The position numbers were made by a program, and so were the translations under genes. Below the pieces are notes generated by a model. That model was not told where the DNA came from. It saw only the letters and a list, made by a program, of their open reading frames with translations, and searched no databases. Below are positions 1-11,370 of a DNA stretch of 64,000 nt, one piece after another (the stretch's first letter is position 1; each line of letters starts with the position of its first letter). Source of the DNA: DATFCK01 sp963728975 (GTDB lineage Bacteria; Verrucomicrobiota; Verrucomicrobiia; Chthoniobacterales; UBA10450); assembly GCA_963728975.1 (NCBI GenBank), contig CAVSMF010000002.1:558001-622000 (forward strand). The letters are read 5' to 3'.

Positions 1-1749
<1,749 letters not shown>

Positions 1750-1869
1750 CGCCTTTACTTTATTGCGATATCTGAGTTGCGGTAACTGGAAAAAAAATGA
1801 CAACGGCCCGGACGACCGGGTAAGGTCGGCTGAGATCAATCCGCGCCTTGAAGCTTTACCGGTGAACTG

Positions 1870-2466
1870 ATGAGACCAATAACTCCGCCCGTGGGGCGAT
1901 CAGCCGACAATACCAGATTGTGTCCGAAAAGGTCCGAGGAACCGGTGCCCGCGGCGGCAATGCTCAACGGGGCTTCGCATGCCGCTTCCATTGTCACGAC
2001 CTCGCGGGATTTTCCAGGAGGTCCCGACGCGGTATGGCAGGCTCTCATGTTCTTTGAAGAGATTCCGGAAGCTCCCTCGTTCGTCCTGCGCCGTTTTCTT
2101 CCAGTTCCGATCGCGACCGAAGGCTGTAAGTTCGAAATTGGCGGGGAGATCAAATGCCGCTACGTCGGCGGCCATTTATTAAAACGCGTGACTCATGTCC
2201 TCCAGGGCCAGAAGTATGCCTTCGATGTGATCGAACAAGATCTGGCGTTAGGCGGAATAAAACTGCTGGGAGGTAACTATACCTTGAACAGAATTTCGAA
2301 CAACCGCACCCGAGTCGCCCTAACGACACGCTATTCCAGCTTCAATCGGCCCCGCTGGTTATGCGGTCGATTTGAATCGGCCCTCTGCCATTCCTTTCAT
2401 CGCCATATCTTGACCGCGATACGGAGCAGTTTGTCGCCGGTCCAGCTGAGCCGAACCAAACAATGA
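1870..2466 (+). CDS. SRPBCC-family (START-like) protein
   Basis: About 198 residues. From about residue 45 the sequence reads like a polyketide cyclase/START-like helix-grip domain: a phenylalanine- and proline-rich opening with AVWQALMFFEE, then alternating strands ending in TRVALTTRYSSF. Members bind hydrophobic ligands; the ligand here is unknown. The first 30 residues are poorly domain-like, so an internal ATG at 1960 is an alternative start; neither start has a clear Shine-Dalgarno sequence. The stop overlaps the next start (ATGA), and the three genes 1870-3790 form one tightly coupled operon. SRPBCC and DoxX-like domains are known to occur together, sometimes fused, in other bacteria. 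Confidence 0.7.
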   Translation: MRPITPPVGRSADNTRLCPKRSEEPVPAAAMLNGASHAASIVTTSRDFPGGPDAVWQALMFFEEIPEAPSFVLRRFLPVPIATEGCKFEIGGEIKCRYVGGHLLKRVTHVLQGQKYAFDVIEQDLALGGIKLLGGNYTLNRISNNRTRVALTTRYSSFNRPRWLCGRFESALCHSFHRHILTAIRSSLSPVQLSRTKQ

Positions 2467-2852
2467 ACCTGTCGCTTTTGCTCCTGCCACCGGCGATAAT
2501 CCACGTCGCCGTGGCCTCGGTCTGGATGTACGAGGGGTTGTGGTGCAAGCTGCTCAACGGCGCGCCCCGCCAACTCCAGGTCGTCGGCGCAGTGCCGCAT
2601 TACGGTCCGCGCATCGGACCTGCCTTCCTCAAACTTTTGGGGACGGTCGAGGTGGCCGTGGCCCTTTGGGTTCTGGCCGGTCTGGCTCCGCTGGTTTGCG
2701 CCACGGTGCAGACAGCGCTCCTGATAACGTTGAATGCCTGTGGACTTTTGTGGGCCCGGCGACTGATCGACGATCCCATCGGAATGGTCCTGAAAAATTT
2801 TGCCTTTCTGGTCCTAGCCTGGGTCTCCGCCAGTTTCCCGGCGTGGCAATGA
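2463..2852 (+). CDS. DoxX-like small membrane protein
   Basis: 129 residues with four predicted membrane helices (about 5-20, 55-75, 80-98, 108-126). The features VWMYEGLWCKLL near the first helix and a conserved proline-glycine turn before the second match the DoxX-like family (PF13781 type). Its function is not established. It overlaps the SRPBCC gene and the following DUF3419 gene by four bases each (ATGA), so translation is probably coupled. It may be a membrane partner of the SRPBCC protein. Confidence 0.75.
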   Translation: MNLSLLLLPPAIIHVAVASVWMYEGLWCKLLNGAPRQLQVVGAVPHYGPRIGPAFLKLLGTVEVAVALWVLAGLAPLVCATVQTALLITLNACGLLWARRLIDDPIGMVLKNFAFLVLAWVSASFPAWQ

Positions 2853-3790
2853 GTTCTGCCGCTCCGTCCACCGCCTGGGAAACTGGCCGCCTGGACGACC
2901 GGACGGGTCCACGCAAGCTGCTGTTCGGCCACATGCACGAAGACGCCGCGATCGAGCTCGGCGCCTTTGAGCCGGGCGGACGCATCTTTTGCGTCGCCTC
3001 GGCCGGATGCACCGCCATGAAGCTCTCCCCTCATCACGAGGTAGTGGCGGTTGACATCAATCCGGTGCAGATCGCCTACGTCAAACAACGGATCGGCGGC
3101 GTTCCGATTCAGCGGGGCAGCGCCGATCGTCTTCTCGTTTTCGCGCGGCGGTTCGCGCCCCTGGTGGGATGGAACCGGGAAACCGTGGGCAATTTTCTCG
3201 AGCTCGCCAATCCGAACGAGCAGATCCGGTATTGGCGCCGGCACCTCGACACCCGGCGATTCCGGGTCGCGTTTGATTCCCTGTTTTCACACGCAATCCT
3301 GCGTTCCATCTATTCCGCCTCGCTCCTCGATTGTTTGCCGCGAGAACTCGGAGCGACGATGCGCCAGCGGATGGAGCGTTGTTTCGGGTTGCATCCCAAT
3401 TCGTCAAATCCTTATGCGCGGGCGCTGCTGCTGGGAGAAACATCCGCCATAGAAAATCAGAACACGCTTCGGCCCTTCGATCTCGTTTGCGCAGATGCCG
3501 CCGCCTTTCTCGAGAATCAGCCGCCGGGCAGTTTTACCGGCTTTTCTCTTTCTAACATTCTTGACGGAGCAAACCGCGCCTACGAGCGGCGACTGATTGC
3601 CGCGGTGCACCACGCCGCCGCGCCCGGCGCGGTTGCCGTTCTTCGCAGCATTCGTGAACCCCGGTTCGTCATTTCTACAAACCATGCCGCCGAAGATCGG
3701 GCCATGCTCTGGGGCATGGTCGATGTTCGCCCGGTTGCTCTCCTCGGCCCTGACGAGCTTTTCTCTGCCGCGTCAAATTTGAGCCTGTAA
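2849..3790 (+). CDS. DUF3419 family protein, BtaA-like aminocarboxypropyl transferase
   Basis: 313 residues from the ATG at 2849, which overlaps the stop of the DoxX-like gene. A SAM-binding region lies at residues 44-75: GRIFCVASAG followed by EVVAVDINPVQ, where Asp69 and Asn71 sit where DUF3419/BtaA proteins bind SAM. BtaA transfers the 3-amino-3-carboxypropyl group of SAM to diacylglycerol in betaine-lipid synthesis. No BtaB methyltransferase gene is visible nearby, so the betaine-lipid role is only a family-level guess. The in-frame stretch upstream (2540-2848) belongs to the DoxX-like gene in another frame. Confidence 0.75.
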   Translation: MSSAAPSTAWETGRLDDRTGPRKLLFGHMHEDAAIELGAFEPGGRIFCVASAGCTAMKLSPHHEVVAVDINPVQIAYVKQRIGGVPIQRGSADRLLVFARRFAPLVGWNRETVGNFLELANPNEQIRYWRRHLDTRRFRVAFDSLFSHAILRSIYSASLLDCLPRELGATMRQRMERCFGLHPNSSNPYARALLLGETSAIENQNTLRPFDLVCADAAAFLENQPPGSFTGFSLSNILDGANRAYERRLIAAVHHAAAPGAVAVLRSIREPRFVISTNHAAEDRAMLWGMVDVRPVALLGPDELFSAASNLSL

Positions 3791-3815
3791 ACGCTGCCTG
3801 CTTTTGAGCGAATAT

Positions 3816-6800
3816 TCAGACTGCAACCAGATCGCCGGTCGTGGCAGAGTTCCGTTTTCCCAGCTGCCTTGATTTCCAAATGAAATAGATCGCCGGGAAA
3901 ACCAGCAGTTCCATGATTGTTGAAGTGACAACTCCGCCGATCATCGGCGTGGCGATGCGTTTCATGACATCAGCGCCGGCCCCTTGACTCCACAAAATCG
4001 GGAGAAGTCCGCCAATGATCACGGCGGCGGTCATCGTTTTAGGACGGACGCGTTTGACCGCGCCATAATAAATGGCTTCACGCAAATCGGATCCATTGCG
4101 CATTTTTCCCTCCCGCCGCCATTGGTCGAACGCCAGGTCGAGATAGAGCAGCATGACCACCCCGGTTTCGGCGCTGACCCCGGCCAGGGCGATCAAACCG
4201 ATCCAGACCGCCACACTTAGATTGTACCCGTTCAGATAAAGCAACCAAAAGGAACCGACCAGGGCGAGCGGCACCGAAAACATGATGATCGCCGTTTCGA
4301 TCAGGGAACGAGTGTTGAGATAGATGATAAGAATGATGATGAGGAGTGTCAGCGGCACCACAATCATCAGCCGCTGCTGAGCCCGGAGCATGTATTCGTA
4401 CTGGCCGCTCCAGAAAATGTTATACCCGCTTGAAAGCCGCACGGTCTTATTGGCGATGGCTTCGTTCACCGCCCGTTGAGCCATCCGGACGTAACTGCCG
4501 ACGTCGACGTTTTTCACGTCCACGTAAATCCAGGCGTTGGGCACCGCCCCTTCGCTTTTTATTCCCATCGGTCCGCGCACCACCTCGACTTTGGCCAGTT
4601 GTCCCAGCGGAATCTGGGCGCCGGTCGGCGTGGGAATGATAATATCGCGGAGCGTTTCCAGGTTTTCCCGAAAATCCCGGTCGTACCGGAGATTGACGGT
4701 GTAACGCTCCAGACCTTCGACTGTTGTCGTTAACGGTTTCCCGCCGAGCGCGACTTCCAGCACTTCCTGGACATCGCCCAGGGCCAGACCATATCGGGCG
4801 ATCGCGTCACGGTTGATGTTGAATTCAATATAATTGCCGCCCATCACACGTTCGGCAAAAACGCTCGACGTCCCGGGCACCTGGCGCATAACGGCTTCGA
4901 TTTCGCTCGCGATCCGTTCGAGTTCGTCAAGGTCCGGGCCGGCCACCTTGATGCCGACCGGCGTTTTAATTCCGGTGGCCAGCATGTCGATCCGGGTTTT
5001 GATCGGCATCGTCCAGGCGTTGTTCAGCCCGGGAAACTGGATCGCCGCGTTCATCGCCTCGGTTAGCTCGTCCACGGTCCGTCTCCGATGTGCAATCGTT
5101 TTGCCGTTCGCGTCCTTGATATCGACCTTCGGCCACTCTTTTTCGTCCTTCAGCATGATCGTGGTCTCGATCATGTCCATCGGCGCGGGATCGGTCGCCG
5201 TTTCCGCCCGCCCCGCTTTGCCGAACACACGGCGAACTTCGGGGAAACCTTTAATGATTTTGTCGGTCTGTTGAAGCAGCTCGCGCGCTTTGGTCATGGA
5301 GATGCCGGGAAACGTGGTCGGCATGTAGAGCAAGTCGCCCTCGTAAAGCGGAGGCATGAACTCCGAGCCGAGGTTTTGATAGGGAAACAGTTTGCCCAGA
5401 ACGAGCGAGGCGCTCCGGAGCGGCCCCTCCGGCAGATGATTTGTCACGATCCGGTTCCACGGCACAAAAACCCAGATCACGACAACGACGGCCCCGGCAA
5501 TTACGGCCGCCCGCCAGCGGATGATCAGGTCGATGAGAGGCCGGTAGGCCCAGATGAAGAAGTGATTGATGGGATTGCGTTCTTCCGGCACCAGGCGTCC
5601 CCGGATCAAGTACCCCATGAGGACAGGCGCCAGGGTAACCGAGAGGAGCGCGGCCGCAGCCATGGAATACGTCTTGGTAAAGGCGAGCGGTTTAAACAAC
5701 CGGCCTTCCTGGGCTTGAAGGGCGAACACGGGGAGAAACGAAACCGTGATTACCAACAGCGAATAAAACAGGGTGGGCCCAACTTCGATCGAAGCGTCCC
5801 GGATGATCTGCCAGTGGGGCTTGCTCCCCCGATCGCGCTCCAGGTGCTTATGGGCGTTCTCGATCATGATGATCACGGCATCGACCATGGCCCCAATGGC
5901 AATGGCAATTCCGCCTAACGACATGATATTCGAACTGATCCCCTGCCGGTACATGACCAGAAACGAGATCAGGATCGCGACCGGCAGAATAATGATCGCG
6001 ACCAGGGCGCTCCGGAAATGAAACAGAAAAAGGATGCAAACGAGGGCGACCACCACGCTTTCTTCGACAAGCTTGTGCTCCAGCGTGGCCACGGCGCGGT
6101 CGATCAACGCGGTCCGATCGTAAGCAACAGTGTAACTGACGTCCGGCGGAAGCGCTTTCATGGCCTGATCCAGCCGCGCTTTGACCGCCGCAATCACTTC
6201 TCGCGCGTTCGCCCCGTAACGTACGACCACAATTCCGCCTACTGTTTCCCCGTCGCCATTCAACTCCGCGATGCCCCGCCGCATATCCGGCCCGAGCTGG
6301 ATGTTGGCCACTTCGCCCAGAAGAATCGGCACTCCATTCGCGCCCACCCCTACCGCGACCTTTTTCAGATCGTCGATGGAATTGATGTAGCCGCGAACGC
6401 GGAGAATAAACTCCTTCTCCGCCATCTCGATTGAACGGCCGCCGACCTCGCCGTTGCTCTTCTTGATCGCCACGCTGACATCGGCCAGAGAAAGGTTGTA
6501 GGCCCGCAACTTGGTGGGATCGACCGTAACCTGATATTGTTTTACGAATCCGCCGACGGAGGCCACTTCGGCCACCCCTTCCACGGAAGTGAGCTGGTAC
6601 TTGAGATACCAGTCCTGCATCGAGCGCAGCTCGGCCAGGTTCCGCTGTTTGGAGTTCAGCGAATACATGAAAGCCCAGCCCACCCCGGTGGCATCGGGTC
6701 CGAGGATTGGGGTGACATCTTTTGGCAAACTGCCCCTTAACGAGCTCAGATATTCGAGAACACGGCTCCGCGCCCAGTACGGATCGGTGCCGTCTTCGAA

Positions 6801-7088
6801 GATCACATAAACAAATGAAAACCCGTAAAAGGAGTAGCCCCGTACGGCCTTCGCTCGCGGCACCGACAGCATTGTGGTCGTAATCGGATAGGTGACCTGA
6901 TCCTGCACGATCTGCGGCGCCTGCCCCTGCCACTCGGTATAGATAATCACCTGCGTGTCCGAGAGATCCGGAATCGCGTCCAACGGGATGTTGCGAAGCG
7001 CGAAAATGCCGCCAAATACCAGCCCGGCCGTGCCCAGCAAAACAGCGACCTTGTTGCGCAGGGAAAAATCTATGATGGCCCGAAGCAT
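3816..7088 (-). CDS. cusA: CusA-type heavy-metal efflux RND pump
   Basis: Inner-membrane proton-driven pump that exports Cu(I)/Ag(I) from the periplasm. The 1090 residues match CusA/CzcA length. Conserved features: PLDAIPDLSDTQVIIYTEW near residue 35-53; the proton-relay helix with GAMVDAVIIMIEN near 399-411; FMPPLYEGDLLYMPTT near 577-592; the DPAPMDM stretch near 633-639; RIDMLATGIKTP near 699-710. The methionines in the last three segments correspond to the CusA methionine triad, favouring Cu/Ag over Zn/Co/Cd. It is the last gene of the tolC-cusB-cusA operon, six bases after cusB. It ends convergently with the DUF3419 gene. Confidence 0.95.
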   Translation of the reverse strand: MLRAIIDFSLRNKVAVLLGTAGLVFGGIFALRNIPLDAIPDLSDTQVIIYTEWQGQAPQIVQDQVTYPITTTMLSVPRAKAVRGYSFYGFSFVYVIFEDGTDPYWARSRVLEYLSSLRGSLPKDVTPILGPDATGVGWAFMYSLNSKQRNLAELRSMQDWYLKYQLTSVEGVAEVASVGGFVKQYQVTVDPTKLRAYNLSLADVSVAIKKSNGEVGGRSIEMAEKEFILRVRGYINSIDDLKKVAVGVGANGVPILLGEVANIQLGPDMRRGIAELNGDGETVGGIVVVRYGANAREVIAAVKARLDQAMKALPPDVSYTVAYDRTALIDRAVATLEHKLVEESVVVALVCILFLFHFRSALVAIIILPVAILISFLVMYRQGISSNIMSLGGIAIAIGAMVDAVIIMIENAHKHLERDRGSKPHWQIIRDASIEVGPTLFYSLLVITVSFLPVFALQAQEGRLFKPLAFTKTYSMAAAALLSVTLAPVLMGYLIRGRLVPEERNPINHFFIWAYRPLIDLIIRWRAAVIAGAVVVVIWVFVPWNRIVTNHLPEGPLRSASLVLGKLFPYQNLGSEFMPPLYEGDLLYMPTTFPGISMTKARELLQQTDKIIKGFPEVRRVFGKAGRAETATDPAPMDMIETTIMLKDEKEWPKVDIKDANGKTIAHRRRTVDELTEAMNAAIQFPGLNNAWTMPIKTRIDMLATGIKTPVGIKVAGPDLDELERIASEIEAVMRQVPGTSSVFAERVMGGNYIEFNINRDAIARYGLALGDVQEVLEVALGGKPLTTTVEGLERYTVNLRYDRDFRENLETLRDIIIPTPTGAQIPLGQLAKVEVVRGPMGIKSEGAVPNAWIYVDVKNVDVGSYVRMAQRAVNEAIANKTVRLSSGYNIFWSGQYEYMLRAQQRLMIVVPLTLLIIILIIYLNTRSLIETAIIMFSVPLALVGSFWLLYLNGYNLSVAVWIGLIALAGVSAETGVVMLLYLDLAFDQWRREGKMRNGSDLREAIYYGAVKRVRPKTMTAAVIIGGLLPILWSQGAGADVMKRIATPMIGGVVTSTIMELLVFPAIYFIWKSRQLGKRNSATTGDLVAV

Positions 7089-7094
7089 CGGTCG

Positions 7095-8651
7095 TTACTC
7101 CTGCTTGCCGGAGGGGCTGGGAGTAGGCTGCTCCGGAGGCGGCGTTTCCTCAGGCGCCGGGATCAGGGTCATCCCGCAAATCGGGCACTTCCCGCCGTGA
7201 TTGTATTTGATGGTGGCATGCTCGGGCATCGGACAGACGAAGGCCGTCGGTGAAGACGCCGCTTCGGGCCCTGGCATTGACGCTTCCACGGCTTGGCGAT
7301 GAGCCGGCGTGGGCGAAGGGGTTGGACTGGCATTGGGATTCAGCATCTTCTGGATCGCTTCCCGGAGCTGACTTTCCGAATCGAGCATGAACTGCCCCGA
7401 CGTCACCACCCGCTCGCCTTCTTTTAACCCGCTCAGCACCTCGTAAGCGTCGTTATCCGTCCGAGCCCCCAGCGTTACCTCGCGGGGATCGAAATGCCCA
7501 TCGCCCAGCGCGACAAACACCGTATTTTTTTCGCCGCTTCGCAAAACAGCGGAATCCGGAACCAGCAGCGCCGACGGTTCGAGCTGAGCGTGAATTTCCA
7601 CCGTGGCAAACATTCCCGGCTTGAGAAAAAACCCGGGATTATGAAACTCCATCCGGACCCGGGCGGTTCTCGTTTTCTCGTCCACCGTCGGGTAGATGTA
7701 AGTAACGCGGCCGCGGAATTTGCGATCCGGCAAATAGGAGAGACTCACTTCCGCTTCCTGGCCCAGTTTCAGAAAGGCGAGGTCCTGCTCGTAGATCTGG
7801 GACTGCACCCAGACGATCCCGAGATCGGCCAGCCGGTAGAGGTTCATTCCCGCCTGGACCATCTGGCCCTGCACGGCGTTTTTTTCCACCACGATCCCGT
7901 CGATTGGCGCGTCTACGCGCAATGTGCGTTGCGGTTGCCGGGTCTTTTCGAGTTCGGCAATCTGGTCCTCGGTAACATCGAACAGTGTCAGTTTCTGCCT
8001 GGCGCTGGCCTTCAATCCGGCCGCTCCCTGGTTCAGAGCGAGCACGTACTCGTTTTGCGCGCTGTAGAGATCCGGCGAGTAGATATCGAAGAGCGGCTCG
8101 CCTTTGCGCACCTGCACCCCGGTCGAATCGACATACAACTTCTCGATCCAGCCGCGAAACTTTGTCGTCACATCCGCCAGCGTGGTCTCGTTGTAATCGA
8201 TCACGCCCACGGTCCGAATGAACCGGCGCACAGGGCCCCGTTTCACCATAGAGGTGCGCACCCCCATCTTTTGGACCGTGGCCGGATCGACGCTGATAGT
8301 GTTCGATTCCTCTTCTCCTTCGTAAACCGGGACCATCTCCATTCCCATGCTGTCCTTCCGCGGAGTCTGGCTGATTTCGCCCAGCAACATGGTGGACTTG
8401 TAATATTTTATTTTGCGACCGGCCCCGGCGGACTTCCTCTTGTCCGCGGTCGAGGACGGCTGCTTCCGGATCGGGACGAGTTTCATTCCGCAAATCGGAC
8501 AATCTCCCGGATGATCCTGCACTACCTGCGGATGCATGCTGCAGGTGTAGAGCGTCTTCTCCGACGGATTCAGCGCCGGATGTTTCGAGCAGGCTGCCGC
8601 CGAGAACGCGATCAGAAACGCACAAAAAAGCTGAACAGAGAGTACATTCAT
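7095..8651 (-). CDS. cusB: CusB-type periplasmic adaptor with metal-binding domains at both ends
   Basis: 518-residue membrane-fusion protein linking the RND pump to the outer-membrane channel. The N-terminus has a lipoprotein signal with Cys near 21. A heavy-metal-binding domain follows (YTCSMHPQ...CPICGM, about 34-56), then the CusB head (MGMEMVPVY) and the barrel-sandwich/beta-barrel body (VDSTGVQVRKGEPLFDIYSPDL). A second heavy-metal-binding domain (CPMPEH...CPICGM) lies near 474-495, after a Pro/Ser/Thr-rich linker. The tail domain resembles the CusF-like or HMBD extensions seen in some CusB proteins. The start overlaps the tolC stop by four bases. Confidence 0.93.
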   Translation of the reverse strand: MNVLSVQLFCAFLIAFSAAACSKHPALNPSEKTLYTCSMHPQVVQDHPGDCPICGMKLVPIRKQPSSTADKRKSAGAGRKIKYYKSTMLLGEISQTPRKDSMGMEMVPVYEGEEESNTISVDPATVQKMGVRTSMVKRGPVRRFIRTVGVIDYNETTLADVTTKFRGWIEKLYVDSTGVQVRKGEPLFDIYSPDLYSAQNEYVLALNQGAAGLKASARQKLTLFDVTEDQIAELEKTRQPQRTLRVDAPIDGIVVEKNAVQGQMVQAGMNLYRLADLGIVWVQSQIYEQDLAFLKLGQEAEVSLSYLPDRKFRGRVTYIYPTVDEKTRTARVRMEFHNPGFFLKPGMFATVEIHAQLEPSALLVPDSAVLRSGEKNTVFVALGDGHFDPREVTLGARTDNDAYEVLSGLKEGERVVTSGQFMLDSESQLREAIQKMLNPNASPTPSPTPAHRQAVEASMPGPEAASSPTAFVCPMPEHATIKYNHGGKCPICGMTLIPAPEETPPPEQPTPSPSGKQE

Positions 8652-9910
8652 TTTAAGTCTCCTTCCTCAATTTCGGGAAATGTTCGCCCGATGATGGCGT
8701 CCAATTCCGCCACCGCCACTTCATGATCGACCAAATGCTGGAGCTGCGTCGAATCGACGTCCTGGAGGGTGCGCCGCACCGTGACCAGTTCGAGAAAGCT
8801 CGTTTTGTCCGATTCGTAGCTCGACCGTGTCGATTCCACCGACTGATTGGCCAGCGGGGCGATGTTATCGCGAAACAAGCGATAGTTTTTCGCGGCAGTT
8901 TCAATCTTTGTCAGTTGGTCTCGAACAAGTCCGATAATTTCCGTCCGGGTCGCCTCATACTCTCTCTCCGCCGCTTCCAGCCGTTTTTCCGTTTCGGTTA
9001 CAGCCGCCGAATATTTCGAGAAATTCACCCAGGGCACCTCGAAGAAAATACCGGTGTCATATTCCTGAATTCCGCCCGACTGTCTGAATTCCCGGGCTTC
9101 CACCCGCAACCGTGGATCCGGGATCCATTGCCTCCGGGCAAGCTGAACCCGTCCTTTTTCCGCCGTTACCAGGATTTGGGCCATGACGATCTCCGGCCGA
9201 TGCGCCAAAGCGAAGCCCTCAAGTTTCTCCTTCTGCCAGGTAACGGGCGTGAACTGCAGGGTGGGCAGACGACCGAGCGGCTCGGAAGCCCGCCGATTCA
9301 TCAGAACGTTAAGCGCGGTTTGCTGGTCCGACACCTCGCGTTCGAGCTGGGTTCGCGTCTCGCTCAGTCTGGCCAGATCGGTTTGAGCGATCAAAACGTC
9401 CGCCTGCGACTGGGTCCCACTTTCGTACTTTGCCCGGCTGATCTCGGTAAACTGTTTGAGCAGATCCTGGTTCCGGGTATTGATTTGCAACTGCCCATAA
9501 GCTCCGGTTAACCGGGCCAGGGCGGCCTTCGCCCGGCTCACCACGTCCAGCTCCGTCCGCCGGACCTCTTCGTAAGTGGAAGCGGCTTCCGCGAGTGCCA
9601 CTCGTCCGCGGGCGAGATTCTTGCCCGAAAGCGGAACAGCCTGGGAAGCCATCCACTCGTTATCCGTGAACGTATCGAACCGGGTGGTGCCGTGCCGCTC
9701 GACATCGACACCGACCATCGGATCATCCCACGACCTCGCCTGCGGGACACGTTTCTTCATCGCTTCCCACTGGGCTCGGGCAGCCTTCAGTCGCGGGTTG
9801 TCCCGAAGAATCGCTCCAACAAGCTCCGGCCGCGACAAACTATCGGCGGCGGAACCCGCTGAAATACCGGTCACCATGCTCAGCAGAATCAAAATAACGA
9901 ACGCTTTCAT
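8648..9910 (-). CDS. TolC-family outer-membrane efflux channel (CusC-like)
   Basis: 420 residues with a Sec signal peptide (about 1-21, ending near SAGSAA). Two outer-membrane-efflux repeats follow, rich in coiled-coil heptads (ARAQWEAMKKRVPQAR; later TEKRLEAAEREYEATRTE). The typical motif NPRLKAAR lies near residue 38. It provides the exit duct for the CusBA complex. It is the first gene of the minus-strand operon tolC-cusB-cusA, with an ATGA overlap into cusB. No lipobox is seen, unlike E. coli CusC. Confidence 0.9.
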   Translation of the reverse strand: MKAFVILILLSMVTGISAGSAADSLSRPELVGAILRDNPRLKAARAQWEAMKKRVPQARSWDDPMVGVDVERHGTTRFDTFTDNEWMASQAVPLSGKNLARGRVALAEAASTYEEVRRTELDVVSRAKAALARLTGAYGQLQINTRNQDLLKQFTEISRAKYESGTQSQADVLIAQTDLARLSETRTQLEREVSDQQTALNVLMNRRASEPLGRLPTLQFTPVTWQKEKLEGFALAHRPEIVMAQILVTAEKGRVQLARRQWIPDPRLRVEAREFRQSGGIQEYDTGIFFEVPWVNFSKYSAAVTETEKRLEAAEREYEATRTEIIGLVRDQLTKIETAAKNYRLFRDNIAPLANQSVESTRSSYESDKTSFLELVTVRRTLQDVDSTQLQHLVDHEVAVAELDAIIGRTFPEIEEGDLK

Positions 9911-10144
9911 GGTTAGGACCGGTCGCGGCCGGCTCTTGTTATTCTGAGAACCCGCTTCCCCGCCGGCCGGCGGAGCCGTTCCTGAATTGTCATGTCAAAA
10001 TTTTCCAAATCACTCATCGTAAATTCCTGATCTCACTCAAAGTTCAACGTTCTGCATTCGCCCGCAGCGAACGCACGGCACGCAATCGCGCCAAGTCAGG
10101 TGCGACCGGGAAATGGGCGCACCTCCGGCCTGAACGCTGTTAGA

Positions 10145-10507
10145 TCAGATCAGGAACGTGCAGAGAAGCGCACGCTTCGATTGTGAACTCCCAATCGCAG
10201 CGACGACTGGAAATGGAGAACGTATCCGGGACCGAACTTGGTAATGGATCGAGACAGCTCCGGGAGAAATATTCAGGGAAAGTTCATGACTGCTCCCATT
10301 CACAGCGAGCGCCTGCACCGGAACCGGCTGATTTTTCCCGGGCACGACACAGCACGCTCTGGCTCCACAACAGGGCTTCGCACATGTTTGAGCGCCGCCA
10401 TCCGCAACTCCGTCGCAGACGCGGCCTGGCAGGGGCGTCGCCGCGATTGCCACGGCCAGCAATAACGGAGAGAAAAGTTTGTTCAGCACGGTCACTATTG
10501 ATTGCAT
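10145..10507 (-). CDS. Secreted cysteine-rich small protein, function unknown
   Basis: 120 residues from the ATG at 10507. A longer reading frame reaches 10612, but its first 35 residues are charged and not signal-like, so the ATG before MQSIVTVLNKLFSPLLLAVA was chosen: it opens a clear signal peptide. The mature part begins with a cysteine cluster (VCDG, then TCAKPCCGARACCV at about 41-54), followed by a Ser/Val-rich tail. The cluster could bind thiophilic metal. Its place between the cus operon and a CDF transporter suggests a metal role, but no family was recognised. Confidence 0.55.
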   Translation of the reverse strand: MQSIVTVLNKLFSPLLLAVAIAATPLPGRVCDGVADGGAQTCAKPCCGARACCVVPGKNQPVPVQALAVNGSSHELSLNISPGAVSIHYQVRSRIRSPFPVVAAIGSSQSKRALLCTFLI

Positions 10508-10653
10508 AAACGGTGCCAGACGTCGAGAACCGCTTGAAAGTAATTTTACCCGTAGAGCAAACCGCCGCTTGTCTTTTGTTGTCAAAAAATGTGCATTCCT
10601 TGGCGTCCCCAATCTTTATGTCCAAACAAAATGCGTCGGTGGTGGGGCTTCAT

Positions 10654-11277
10654 TTAGCCATGCTCGCCGGCAACAGCTTCTCGGCCCTCTCGAATGAGAA
10701 TTGGGACAATGGCAAGGGAAGCGACGGAATCGACCCACCACCAGTTGGTCAGAGCGTTGATGGCCAGCCCGGTCAGTAACACCCAGGCCAGGTACCCGCA
10801 GGTAAGCGCTTCCATGGCGTCGGCGCGAAGCGAACGGCTCCGGATGCGGCCGGCAAGACGCATCTTCGCCCGGGATAAAAGCGGCATCGCCACCGCGGCG
10901 ATACCGGCGATGACAATGCCCACGATGGAAATCTCGGCTGCGCGATGTGTCGCCAAACCGTAGACACCCTGACCAAGAACGTAGGCGGACAGCAGAAACA
11001 GCAGGTATCCGGCGATCCGAGCGGTCTTTTCCTCGACTTCATCGATGCGCCCGGCGGTGTCGACTTTGGGGCGGAGCTCGAGCCGAAACCGCCAAAATAC
11101 AATCACCGCCGAAGACAACTCAATCGCGCTGTCGATGCCGAAGGCAACAAGCAGAAGGCTTCCGGCCACGATTCCCGCGCCGATCGCGACTGCACCTTCA
11201 ATAATCATCCAGATGATGGTGACGATCTGGAGTCGGACTGCGGCTCTCAGCAAGTCACTTTGGGAGGCCGGCTTCAT
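10654..11277 (-). CDS. Cation diffusion facilitator-like transporter
   Basis: 207 residues with five or six membrane helices. Two repeats of the CDF metal site are recognisable: FGIDSAIELSSA near residue 46 and RADAMEAL plus WWVDSVASL near 150-180. It lacks the C-terminal cytoplasmic domain of larger CDF proteins, as do the short cation-transporter members related to TMEM163. Likely a divalent-metal/proton antiporter of the inner membrane. Substrate unknown; the copper/silver neighbours hint at general metal homeostasis. Confidence 0.8.
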   Translation of the reverse strand: MKPASQSDLLRAAVRLQIVTIIWMIIEGAVAIGAGIVAGSLLLVAFGIDSAIELSSAVIVFWRFRLELRPKVDTAGRIDEVEEKTARIAGYLLFLLSAYVLGQGVYGLATHRAAEISIVGIVIAGIAAVAMPLLSRAKMRLAGRIRSRSLRADAMEALTCGYLAWVLLTGLAINALTNWWWVDSVASLAIVPILIREGREAVAGEHG

Positions 11278-11370
11278 GACAGCGATATTCTGGTTATTTT
11301 TTGTCAGCCGATTTGTTTGTTCTGATCGCTGCCCCGGGCCCGGCCGGCTGACTGAGCAATTGCCACTGAG

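Noticed and set aside
5088..6933. Open frames on both strands within cusA
   Set aside because: Shadow frames of a high-GC gene; the sequences are Arg/Gly-rich and motif-free.
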